In this document: in pieces, positions 1-7,016 of the stretch
How positions within the stretch are numbered: position 1 is the first letter of the stretch
Layout: every line of letters starts with the position of its first letter
From: Pseudorhodoplanes sp.
GTDB taxonomy: Bacteria > Pseudomonadota > Alphaproteobacteria > Rhizobiales > Xanthobacteraceae
Reading direction: 5' to 3'
Assembly (NCBI GenBank): GCA_019187085.1
Contig: JABARS010000002.1
Location: forward strand, 124,001 to 188,000
Length of the DNA stretch: 64,000 nucleotides
Notes under the pieces: generated by a model
What the model saw: the letters and a program-made list of their open reading frames with translations, nothing else
Told to the model about the DNA's origin: nothing
Database searches by the model: none
Program-made: the position numbers and the translations under genes

Positions 1-1105
1 TTGCACAGATACCCACCACCGCAGACCAGGGCGTGATCTGGAAGATAAGAGCCGGTAATCGGAAAAATCCGTGATAGCTCGCGATCATTGCCTCACCGAA
101 TGCGAGTCCGGCCGGCACTCCGAGCAACGATGCCAGCAACACGATGATTGCCACCAGCTTGAGATAGTGGGCGGCAATGGGACGGGCGGCAAAGCCCAGC
201 GCCTTGAGCGCCGCGATCTGTTCGCGTTGGGCCGCAACGAGCCTGCCGAGCGTGACATTGAGCAGGAAGGCCGCAACACCGAAAAAGATGAAGGGGATGG
301 TCACCGACATCACCTTCTGCTGATTCAACTCGTCTTCAAGAAAGCGATTGGACGGCTGGTCCCGTCGCTCGATCGCGCCCACCGAGCCGTACGGCTCAAG
401 CAGTCGGTCTAGTTCGGCAACGACGGATTGGGCGTCGGTTCCCGGCGCCAGGGACACTAAGAGATCGTTAAAGGCTGCCTTCATGTCAAAGGCTGCCTCG
501 GCCGCCCGACGGTCCATCCAGACGACTGCATAGAGCCGGTCATCTGGGATCGGGAGACCTGGTTTGACGGAGTAAACAAACTCCGGCGACAGCGCGATGC
601 CGGCAATCTCGAACGTTTGTACTCGGCCGTTGAGTATCACGCGAATGCCTTCGCCCGGCACGACTCCATTGGCTTCCGCAAACGCTTCGTTGATCGCAAC
701 GCTCCTTGCGTCTCCCGGCATGGGTGCCATGCCGCGTCGGATGTACAAACGAGCCAGCGGCTCATCTCCGCCGCCTTCGATCGAAACTATGCGGGCCGAA
801 ACTGGGAGCAACGACGTGGGCCGATCCACGATGACATCCCGGACGATCCGCGCCTGCACGGCCGCAACGCCTGGAATCTCATTGATCTGCGGCAGGATGG
901 ATAGCGGCGCGCGCTTAAGCGTTACGAATACCTGCGGAAATCTGCCGGCGAGATAGAAGCTGTCGCGCCCGGCACGCAGCGAATCGTAGGTCGAGATTGA
1001 CGCGACGAACACCGCGATGCCAGCAGCAATCACGAGCGAGATCGTGATCACCTGCCCCCGCATGGCGGAGATATCTCGCAATAGTTTTCGGTCGAGCAGG
1101 CTCAC
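1..1105 (-). CDS. FtsX-family ABC transporter permease (partial, 3' end beyond the window)
   Basis: Reading leftward from a GTG start, the frame stays open to the window edge for about 368 residues. The start overlaps the stop of the upstream ATPase as GTGA, which indicates translational coupling. An N-terminal membrane segment (about residues 17-36, [15 protein letters not shown]) is followed by a long soluble domain typical of the MacB periplasmic core. A second membrane segment ([16 protein letters not shown]) is followed by the FtsX-like stretch [14 protein letters not shown] and a third membrane segment. The protein should form the membrane part of a MacB/LolCDE-type exporter with the adjacent ATPase. 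The substrate cannot be deduced. The C-terminal end lies outside the window. Confidence 0.85.
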   Translation of the reverse strand, partial: MSLLDRKLLRDISAMRGQVITISLVIAAGIAVFVASISTYDSLRAGRDSFYLAGRFPQVFVTLKRAPLSILPQINEIPGVAAVQARIVRDVIVDRPTSLLPVSARIVSIEGGGDEPLARLYIRRGMAPMPGDARSVAINEAFAEANGVVPGEGIRVILNGRVQTFEIAGIALSPEFVYSVKPGLPIPDDRLYAVVWMDRRAAEAAFDMKAAFNDLLVSLAPGTDAQSVVAELDRLLEPYGSVGAIERRDQPSNRFLEDELNQQKVMSVTIPFIFFGVAAFLLNVTLGRLVAAQREQIAALKALGFAARPIAAHYLKLVAIIVLLASLLGVPAGLAFGEAMIASYHGFFRLPALIFQITPWSAVVGICA

Positions 1106-1839
1106 CAGCGCACCTCTTCCGGTGACAAGCGGCGTGAATTTCGCTCCTCGCCGATGATGCGACCGCCGCCAAGCCGCAATACCCGGTCCGCCATGCCTGC
1201 GATTGCCGCGTTATGGGTAATGACGACAGTTGTCGTTCCGAGCTTTTCGTTGGCGCGCGCAATCGCGGCCAGCACCACCTTCCCTGTCTCGTAGTCAAGT
1301 GCGCCTGTAGGCTCATCGCAAAGCAGAACATCAGGTGTCTTTACGATTGCACGAGCAACCGCGACGCGTTGTTGTTCACCTCCAGAGAGCTGCGACGGGA
1401 AGTGATCCAGCCTGTGGTCGAGGCCGACAAGCCCGAGCGCCTCGCGCGGATCGAGCGGCTTGCTCGCAATCTCGGTTACGAGCGCCACGTTTTCCAGCAC
1501 GGTCAGGCTCGGTATGAGATTGTAGAACTGAAATACGAAGCCGACGTGCTCGCGGCGATATCGCGTCAACTCAGCATCATCGGCGCCGACGAGGTTGTGA
1601 TCTCGCCACCAGGCCTGGCCCGACGTTGGAGTATCAAGTCCGCCGAGTATGTTCAGAAGGGTCGATTTGCCGGAGCCGGAGGGACCGAGCAGCACCACGA
1701 ACTCGCGCTCGAATATGTCGAGATCGACGTCCCGCAGAGCATGAACTTCAACCTCTCCCATCAGGTAGGTCTTGCAAAGTCCCGTGGCGTGAAACACGGG
1801 CGTTTGGGGCGGGAAAAGTGATCCGGCAGTCGAGTGCAT
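1102..1839 (-). CDS. ABC transporter ATP-binding protein, MacB/LolD type
   Basis: This 245-residue cytoplasmic ATPase has all the nucleotide-binding motifs: Walker [10 protein letters not shown] (52-60), signature LSGGEQQR (151-158), Walker B with DEPTGALD (175-182) and the H-loop ITHN (207-210). The opening [16 protein letters not shown] is typical of the LolD/MacB/YknY subgroup that powers FtsX-type permeases, which fits the coupled downstream permease. No Shine-Dalgarno is obvious before the ATG at 1839. A membrane-fusion (HlyD-like) partner is not seen upstream, so it may lie beyond the left edge. Confidence 0.93.
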   Translation of the reverse strand: MHSTAGSLFPPQTPVFHATGLCKTYLMGEVEVHALRDVDLDIFEREFVVLLGPSGSGKSTLLNILGGLDTPTSGQAWWRDHNLVGADDAELTRYRREHVGFVFQFYNLIPSLTVLENVALVTEIASKPLDPREALGLVGLDHRLDHFPSQLSGGEQQRVAVARAIVKTPDVLLCDEPTGALDYETGKVVLAAIARANEKLGTTTVVITHNAAIAGMADRVLRLGGGRIIGEERNSRRLSPEEVRW

Positions 1840-2136
1840 TGGACAAGAATAATCGGAATTCTAAGGCAATTCTTGACCTGGATCAGCGAGGCCTCGATTC
1901 GAGACGCCGCCGCACGAGCTGAAGCTCGTCACGAACGAGCGACGCGCGGCCCTGGGGCTCCAATGCTGCGGGGTATGCGCGCCAAAGCGAAAAGGCGAGA
2001 GTTGTAGCGAAATTCTGCGTAGTGGCGGAGGGAGAGGAACCGGAAACTAACATTCTCTCGCGGGACTTCGCGATAGCTCTCAAGAACACGCAACCAGTCA
2101 CCGGTTCACGGCCGCCTTAATTCGTGGCTTGGTCAG
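1840..2136. other. Intergenic stretch without a supported gene
   Basis: About 300 bases separate the ABC exporter operon from the gene that ends at 2137. The only reading frame here (minus strand, 72 codons, 1883-2101) has no family resemblance and no ribosome binding site. I see no strong hairpin or operator. It probably holds the promoter of the exporter operon. Confidence 0.4.
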
Positions 2137-2622
2137 TTAACGAACTGATTTTGCGGTGATCGCAGACTGTGCAAATCCGAACCGACACAGCGCCCACAGG
2201 AACACGGAAAACAGCACGTGGGGCACCAAGGCTGCGGGGATCAGCCTTGGGCTGACGCCGAGGCCGAGGAAACCCCATCCCACGATCGGAAAGAACACGA
2301 CCAGGACAACGATCCAAAGTGCCAGACCGAGCCATAGGGCATTCAAGAATGTCAGGTAGTCGCGGAACAACACGACGTAGGCAACAGACCAAAACGTCAC
2401 GTAAACGACGTGAAACAACAGGCCCACCGGCAGCGGTAGCTCGCGACCGAGCACGGTCTCCGCAAAGGCTAGGCTTGGCATTTGCGGCATGGGCGCGATG
2501 CCGAGTTTGAACGCCGGAACCATCAGAGCCGACAATAACAGCGCGGTGACCACACCGATTCCGACGGCCTTCCAGATTTCCGCCGTTGAAAGCGCATGAA
2601 ACTTGATCTCCGGCATGGTCAT
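2137..2622 (-). CDS. Small four-helix membrane protein at the end of the mer operon
   Basis: This 161-residue integral membrane protein has four hydrophobic segments (about residues 15-35, 55-78, 82-107 and 125-145 from the chosen start). I do not recognise a family with a known function. The ATG at 2622 is preferred because GAAGGAGA lies about 6 bases upstream; the longer frame adds only an arginine-rich tail. It starts 31 bases after merA and is probably the last gene of the mer transcript. An accessory role in mercury handling or envelope maintenance is inference from position only. Confidence 0.75.
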   Translation of the reverse strand: MTMPEIKFHALSTAEIWKAVGIGVVTALLLSALMVPAFKLGIAPMPQMPSLAFAETVLGRELPLPVGLLFHVVYVTFWSVAYVVLFRDYLTFLNALWLGLALWIVVLVVFFPIVGWGFLGLGVSPRLIPAALVPHVLFSVFLWALCRFGFAQSAITAKSVR

Positions 2623-2653
2623 GGTGTCTCTCCTTCTCGCCCCCCGCAAATTG

Positions 2654-4075
2654 TCAGGCGCAGCAGGACAATTTTGACACGTCCTTGTCGAAGGTCTGCG
2701 CCGCCAACTTCAGGCTCTCGACGGTCGTAAGGTACGGGAAGATCGTGTCGGCCAAGTCCTGCACGGTCATTCCCTGTTTGATCGCGAGCACGGCCGTTTG
2801 AATGGAGTCCGCGCCCTCTGGCGCGAAAATATGGGTCCCGAGAAGCTTTCCGCTGCCGGCCTCGACAACGAGCTTGATCAGTCCCCGCGTGTCGCGGGCG
2901 GCAAGAGCACGCGGCACAGCATCGAGTGGCAGCACCGAAGTTCGCACTTTGTGGCCGGCTGCTTTCGCCGCCGTCTCGGTCAGACCGACGCTCGCCACCT
3001 GCGGGTCGGTGAACACGACGGCGGGCATTGCGGCGTTGTCGTAGCGCAGTCTGTCGCCGTTGAGCGAATTCCTTGCCGCAAGTCTCGCGCCATAGGCCGC
3101 CATGTAAACGAATTGATCGCGCCCGGTCACGTCGCCGGCGGCATAGACGCCGGCCCGCGTGGTGCGCATCCGATCATCCACTTGGACGCCGCCGTTCGCG
3201 TGCTGAGAGATGCCGGCTTCGGCAAGGCCGAGCCCCTCGACATTGGGTGTCCGGCCGGTCGCGACCAAGACGCGCTCAGCCGTCAGCGTCTCGTCGCGGC
3301 CATCCTTTCGCACGACCAGCGAGATGCCGGTCTCAGTCTTCAGGATGCGCCGATAGGAAACGCCCGATCTCAGCGCGATGCCTTCCTCGCGAAAATACCC
3401 CGACAGGGCTTCGGCAATTTCGGGTTCGGCCGCTGGCAACAGGCGGCTGCGGCACACAATGGTGACCTTCACTCCTATGCGCGCAAACATTTGCGCCAGT
3501 TCCGCACCGATATAACCGCCGCCGATGACCAACAGTGATCTTGGTAATTCTTCGAGGGCGAGCGCGGACGTGCTGGTCAGATAATCAACGTCCCCAATCC
3601 CGGGGATCGAGGGAACGGACGGACGCGCACCGGTGACAATGATGAGGCGTTCCGCCTTGATTGCCTTTCCGTCCACTGTAACCCCGCCCGCACCAAGGCG
3701 CGCCTGTCCTTCGATATAGGAGATGTTGTTGTAGGCCGGCAGCAGGTCGGCATATTTGGACTTGCGCAGATCGGTGACCAGCTCGTCCTTCTGACGTACG
3801 GTCGCGGCCCAGTCGTCGAGTCGTGCCGCGGCGGAAATTCCGGCAAAGCGGCCGGCTGCGCTCGCCTGGTGCTGTGTTTCGGCAGCGCGGATCAACGTCT
3901 TCGACGGCACACAGCCGATGTTGACGCAGGTGCCACCAATCGTGCCGTGGCCAATCAGCGCGACCTGCGCACCTTGCTCGGCGGCCGTGATCGCCGCCGA
4001 GAAGCCCGCGGAGCCCGCGCCGATGACCGCAAGATCGAATCCGCGGCTATTTGCTGGAACGCAGCAGTCACTCAT
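2654..4075 (-). CDS. merA: Mercury(II) reductase MerA, short form without the N-terminal HMA domain
   Basis: MerA is a cytoplasmic flavoenzyme that reduces Hg(II) to volatile Hg(0) with NADPH. The 473-residue protein has an FAD-binding GAGSAG motif, the redox-active pair GTCVNIGCVPSK (C50 and C55), a second nucleotide-binding GGGYIGAE motif and the C-terminal dimerisation domain. It ends LSCCA, supplying the vicinal C-terminal cysteines (C471, C472) that hand Hg(II) to the active site. The N-terminal NmerA metal-binding domain is absent; instead the protein begins MSDCC. The ATG at 4075 overlaps the stop of the upstream transporter gene by 8 bases. The C-terminal CC supports MerA over a plain dihydrolipoamide dehydrogenase. 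Confidence 0.96.
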   Translation of the reverse strand: MSDCCVPANSRGFDLAVIGAGSAGFSAAITAAEQGAQVALIGHGTIGGTCVNIGCVPSKTLIRAAETQHQASAAGRFAGISAAARLDDWAATVRQKDELVTDLRKSKYADLLPAYNNISYIEGQARLGAGGVTVDGKAIKAERLIIVTGARPSVPSIPGIGDVDYLTSTSALALEELPRSLLVIGGGYIGAELAQMFARIGVKVTIVCRSRLLPAAEPEIAEALSGYFREEGIALRSGVSYRRILKTETGISLVVRKDGRDETLTAERVLVATGRTPNVEGLGLAEAGISQHANGGVQVDDRMRTTRAGVYAAGDVTGRDQFVYMAAYGARLAARNSLNGDRLRYDNAAMPAVVFTDPQVASVGLTETAAKAAGHKVRTSVLPLDAVPRALAARDTRGLIKLVVEAGSGKLLGTHIFAPEGADSIQTAVLAIKQGMTVQDLADTIFPYLTTVESLKLAAQTFDKDVSKLSCCA

Positions 4076-4322
4076 GGTGCAAAGCCTTTCGGTCCCTGGT
4101 GATCTGGCCACCGTCGGGACCGCTGGTTCGATAGCCGTGATACCGGTAGATGCCGATTGCCAAGACCATCAGGATGGCCGGAACCCACACGTAGGCGGTG
4201 TTCATGAACCAAGCCGCTAGTCCCGCAGCTCCGATCGCTGCAATGAGCAGCGGTCCGGCGCAGCAGATCACAACAAACACGCCGGCCATGATTGCGATAG
4301 GAGCGGACGGGGCGTCTTTCAT
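4068..4322 (-). CDS. MerF-like mercury transporter, two membrane helices
   Basis: This 84-residue inner-membrane protein carries a vicinal cysteine pair (C20-C21) inside its first helix, the hallmark of MerT/MerF Hg(II) uptake proteins, and a second helix at about 40-58. Its size and two-helix topology fit MerF, but the loop lacks the second cysteine pair of classical MerF, so the subfamily is uncertain. It lies between merP and merA and overlaps merA by 8 bases. The methionine at 4322 is preferred over an upstream proline-rich extension that would run into merP. Confidence 0.8.
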   Translation of the reverse strand: MKDAPSAPIAIMAGVFVVICCAGPLLIAAIGAAGLAAWFMNTAYVWVPAILMVLAIGIYRYHGYRTSGPDGGQITRDRKALHHE

Positions 4323-4329
4323 TGGCGAT

Positions 4330-4614
4330 TCAGCTTTTGGGGGCGGAGGGATAGCCCGCATTCGTGGTCGCGTTTGTCAGAGCCTTCACGTTGGTTTTTG
4401 TGTCGTCGTAGGTCACGACCGCTGTTTTTTGCGGGAATGACACTGTGACCTTGCTTACGCCTTGCACCGCTTGCAGGCTCTTCCGCACGGTGCTCGGACA
4501 CGCCGCGCAATACATGTTCTGCACAGCGAGCGTCACGGTTCGCTCGGCCGCTACAGCAGTGGACGAGGCTATCAATCCAACTCCCAATGCCAACGATGCC
4601 AACAGTTTGACCAT
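4330..4614 (-). CDS. merP: Periplasmic mercury-binding protein MerP
   Basis: MerP collects Hg(II) in the periplasm and passes it to MerT. The 94-residue precursor has a signal peptide (MVKLLASLALGVGL, cleavage likely after AVAA) and a single HMA fold. The metal site is NMYCAACPSTV, where classical MerP has GMTCAACP; both cysteines are kept but Gly-Met-Thr is replaced by Asn-Met-Tyr. The start at 4614 has GGAGA about 7 bases upstream and matches the usual length of MerP. A longer start at 4632, overlapping the merT stop by one base, is also possible. Confidence 0.94.
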   Translation of the reverse strand: MVKLLASLALGVGLIASSTAVAAERTVTLAVQNMYCAACPSTVRKSLQAVQGVSKVTVSFPQKTAVVTYDDTKTNVKALTNATTNAGYPSAPKS

Positions 4615-4631
4615 CGGGGTTTCTCCATTCA

Positions 4632-5054
4632 TCAAGACCAGAGGTAGGGCGCGACGTAATCGAAGGCGAAGGCGGCAATCACGAGCACTGTCGCCGCAGC
4701 AAGAACAACCTTAACAAAGCCATTCGGCAGTGGTCGTGCGCAGGCCTCGCCTTCGGCGCAAACCAGTTTGGACGATCGGTAGACGAGCCAATAGCCGGTG
4801 CCAAGAAACACCAGGGTCGCTGCGATGAAGATCGGCTTGTACGGCGCCAGCTGGGTGAAGTTGCCGATCCATGCACCGCTGATCCCGAGGCTGAACAGGA
4901 CTACTGGCAGAATGCAGCAGGACGATGCGGCGAGCGCCCCGAGCAGCCCGCCGGCGGCTGCCAGCTTTTGGCCCGGGCCAGCAAAATCACCCATTTTCGA
5001 GCCCTCGATGGGGATCGGGGTGTCGTTTGCCGCCGCGGTCGATTGATCGCTCAT
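4632..5054 (-). CDS. merT: Mercuric transport protein MerT
   Basis: MerT is the inner-membrane Hg(II) importer that feeds MerA. The 140-residue protein has three hydrophobic segments. The diagnostic pair C46-C47 (ASSCCILP) lies in the first, and a cytoplasmic-loop pair C99/C105 (VCAEGEACARP) lies between the second and third. It is the first gene of the mer operon and is read from the divergent promoter at 5086-5116. Residues 1-25 are a polar extension longer than in the Tn501 protein. Confidence 0.95.
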   Translation of the reverse strand: MSDQSTAAANDTPIPIEGSKMGDFAGPGQKLAAAGGLLGALAASSCCILPVVLFSLGISGAWIGNFTQLAPYKPIFIAATLVFLGTGYWLVYRSSKLVCAEGEACARPLPNGFVKVVLAAATVLVIAAFAFDYVAPYLWS

Positions 5055-5085
5055 GGGCCATTGTCCTTGATTACTGATCTTCCTA

Positions 5086-5116
5086 AATCTAGTTCCTGTA
5101 GCAGCTACAGGAACAA
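5086..5116 (-). promoter_or_regulatory. mer promoter-operator with a 19-bp spacer
   Basis: On the minus strand, -35 TTGTTC (5116-5111) and -10 TAGATT (5091-5086) are separated by exactly 19 bases, the over-long spacing typical of MerR-activated promoters. The spacer overlaps the dyad TTCCTGTAGCAGCTACAGGAA (5093-5113; inner arms CTGTAGC and GCTACAG). MerR bound here should repress without Hg(II) and activate merT transcription by DNA distortion with Hg(II). Because the divergent merR starts at 5117, the same site should autoregulate merR. Confidence 0.85.
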
Positions 5117-5599
5117 GTGCGCATGCCGAAGCACCCGATCACAGATGCGCGAGCCGACGGCCTCATGATTGGCGAGCTATCCCGCCAAACCGGCGTCAAT
5201 ATCGAGACGATCCGCTACTACGAAAGGATAAAGATGCTGCCAGCGCCGCCGCGCACGACAGGGGGTCGGCGCATCTACGGCCCGCTCGAAACCCGCACCT
5301 TGTTGTTTATTCGTCGCGCGCGGGAACTCGGATTTTCGCTCGACCAGATTCGCGCGTTACTCGCCCTTGGCGGCCCGGGCAAGGCCACTTGTTCAGAGGT
5401 CTGCGCCATAGCGACACGCCATCTCGACGAGATTTGCTCCAAGATTGCTGACCTTCAGAAGCTCAAGCGGCTTTTGAGCCGGACAGTCGCTCAATGCTCC
5501 AGTGACGCCGTTCCCGATTGTGCGGTTCTCGACGTGCTTTACCCTCCGGCCGTCAAGACGAATACAACGATGCGCGGCAAGGTCAATGCGTCGCGCTAA
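5117..5599 (+). CDS. merR: Mercury-responsive regulator MerR
   Basis: This 160-residue MerR-family activator is divergent from merT. The winged-helix DNA-binding part begins at MIGELSRQTGVNIET (residue 17) with the signature TIRYYER. The long dimerisation helix is followed by cysteines at C92, C127 and C135, which match the Hg(II)-binding triad of Tn501 MerR in spacing (35 then 8 residues; 35 then 9 in Tn501). Extra cysteines occur at C96 and C107. The GTG at 5117 has AGGA close upstream; the ATG at 5123 is equally possible, and starting at 5165 would give a more standard N-terminus. Confidence 0.93.
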   Translation: MRMPKHPITDARADGLMIGELSRQTGVNIETIRYYERIKMLPAPPRTTGGRRIYGPLETRTLLFIRRARELGFSLDQIRALLALGGPGKATCSEVCAIATRHLDEICSKIADLQKLKRLLSRTVAQCSSDAVPDCAVLDVLYPPAVKTNTTMRGKVNASR

Positions 5600-5717
5600 C
5601 TAACGACCCGCGACTTGTCAGCTCAAGGTCTAGGAACAACGTGGAATGGGAGCACACGTGGCGCAAAGTAAGCCTTCGAAATCTCACTCGCGGCTGGGTG
5701 CCATTGCCGAAGGCAAT

Positions 5718-5960
5718 TTAGACAAATCGGACACCGATCCTGCGGGCCGATCGCCAGGCGACGCGGCAGGTTCGTTGCACGTGGTCGGTCGTCACGACTA
5801 GGGTAAAGTCGTTGGGAATTCCGACCGGACTTTCAATTTCAAGGCAGGCACCTGTCGCCGACAGGTTGCGCACAATGCAGTCGATTCCCGCCGCCCGATC
5901 GAAAGCAATCGTTCCGGCTTTCAGCACACGGTGTCTTTGGCTCGTTCGGTGTTCTTCCAT
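5718..5960 (-). CDS. Single-domain PilZ protein
   Basis: This 80-residue protein is essentially one PilZ domain. It opens with RTSQRHRVLKAG (RxxxR-type motif) and contains VRNLSATGACLEI, corresponding to the D/NxSxxG motif that binds cyclic di-GMP. Such orphan PilZ proteins are abundant in Bradyrhizobium and Rhodopseudomonas. It stands alone between two MerR regulators, and nothing links it to metal resistance. Confidence 0.85.
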   Translation of the reverse strand: MEEHRTSQRHRVLKAGTIAFDRAAGIDCIVRNLSATGACLEIESPVGIPNDFTLVVTTDHVQRTCRVAWRSARRIGVRFV

Positions 5961-6149
5961 TTGCTAAGGACCGTGGCCGAGGCCAGGGAGTTGCCATCGC
6001 GCCGCCGTTAAGGGCGCGCCTGTGCGCGAACGAGCATGCACTACGCCTTGTTTTTCAACAAAAAGTAAATCACTGACCATCTCCGGGCCGCCATCAGGTA
6101 AGTCGTAAGTCGTCGACGGTTCGCGCTCGATCAGACCCCAATAATGGGC

Positions 6150-6181
6150 TTGACTCCGTACCTATATACGGAGGGTAAAGT
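6150..6181 (+). promoter_or_regulatory. MerR-type promoter-operator before the MerR-HMA gene
   Basis: A perfect -35 TTGACT (6150-6155) is followed after 20 bases by TAAAGT (6176-6181). Inside the spacer is a 7-bp perfect dyad, CTCCGTA (6154-6160) and TACGGAG (6167-6173). The first twelve bases, TTGACTCCGTAC, match what I remember of the classical Tn501/Tn21 merO. A 20-bp spacer also fits ZntR/PbrR-type promoters. It lies 15 bases upstream of the regulator gene and should be its autoregulated promoter. Confidence 0.82.
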
Positions 6182-6195
6182 TAGCCGAGACGTCG

Positions 6196-6888
6196 ATGAC
6201 ACCCGGCCTCACCATAAGCAGAGCGGCAGTACTCGCCGGCGTTGGCGTGGAAACGATCCGTTTCTACGAGCGTCGGGGCTTAATCAAGCAGCCGTCGCGC
6301 CCCCGCAACGGCGGCTATCGTTTCTATGACGATGCGGTCGTTGATCGCATCCGATTCATCCGGCAGGCCCAGGAGCTGGGCTTTTCCCTGCGCGAGGTAA
6401 AGGACCTTCTCTCGTTGCGGGCGGACCCGGCGGCCGATTGCGGTGACGTCCAAAGGCAAGCCTTGGTCAAGCGCGAGGAGGTCAACCGCAAAATCGTGCA
6501 GCTTCAGCAAATTCGGGCCGCACTCGATGAATTGATCGCCTCCTGTCCTGGTGGGGGCGCGCTGCGCGCTTGCACGATCATTGGTGCCTTGAATACTGGC
6601 CACGCGGCGACGGGTTGCGGACCCACGAGCACGGCACGTGTTCAAGAGCGAACAAAGAAAGGGCGCCACGTGAAGACGGCCAGTTTCAAAATCGAGGGGA
6701 TGCATTGCGATGGCTGCGCGCGCACCATCGAAGCCCTCATTTCCGCAGAACCGGGAGTGCGCAAGGCCGCTGTCTCATTCGAAACTCGCGAGGCCCGCAT
6801 CCTGTTCGACCCGCAAACCGTTAGCGAAGATCAGTTGGCGGCGGCGATCCGCAATGGTGGATACTCAGTGCCCGGCCGGTCGCCCTGA
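6196..6888 (+). CDS. MerR-family regulator fused to a C-terminal HMA metal-binding domain
   Basis: Residues 1-130 are a full MerR regulator (helix-turn-helix at 5-25, TIRFYER at 20-26). Cysteines sit at C82, C117 and C126, the same numbering as the Hg(II) triad of Tn501 MerR. A linker (about 131-160) leads to a complete HMA domain (163-228) with GMHCDGCA (C171, C174). The regulator may therefore sense mercury, or a similar thiophilic metal, and the HMA domain could load it or buffer the metal. It heads an operon with the P-type ATPase and CcdA-like gene downstream. Confidence 0.9.
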   Translation: MTPGLTISRAAVLAGVGVETIRFYERRGLIKQPSRPRNGGYRFYDDAVVDRIRFIRQAQELGFSLREVKDLLSLRADPAADCGDVQRQALVKREEVNRKIVQLQQIRAALDELIASCPGGGALRACTIIGALNTGHAATGCGPTSTARVQERTKKGRHVKTASFKIEGMHCDGCARTIEALISAEPGVRKAAVSFETREARILFDPQTVSEDQLAAAIRNGGYSVPGRSP

Positions 6889-6919
6889 GGGTCGTCCAAG
6901 GCGACGTGTCGATGACTGC

Positions 6920-6951
6920 TTGACTCCGGACTTTGGTACGGGGTGCAACCT
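6920..6951 (+). promoter_or_regulatory. Second, degenerate MerR-type operator before the ATPase gene
   Basis: TTGACTCCGGAC (6920-6931) repeats the first half of the 6150-6181 operator with one change. It is followed by the imperfect second arm GTACGGGGT (6936-6944). The arms ACTCCGGAC and GTACGGGGT pair with mismatches. The -10 region at the equivalent spacing (CAACCT) is poor, so it may need strong activation. Its place in the 128-base gap ahead of the ATPase suggests a second MerR-controlled start for ATPase and CcdA-like synthesis. Confidence 0.6.
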
Positions 6952-7016
6952 GTTCGCCTGGTCGCACAGACGGACGCCTCCAAGGATCTGGGGCGCAGCC
7001 CTCAAGGGAGGCCGCC

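Noticed and set aside
1883..2101. 72-codon minus-strand frame upstream of the ABC ATPase
   Set aside because: No ribosome binding site, odd composition and no family resemblance.
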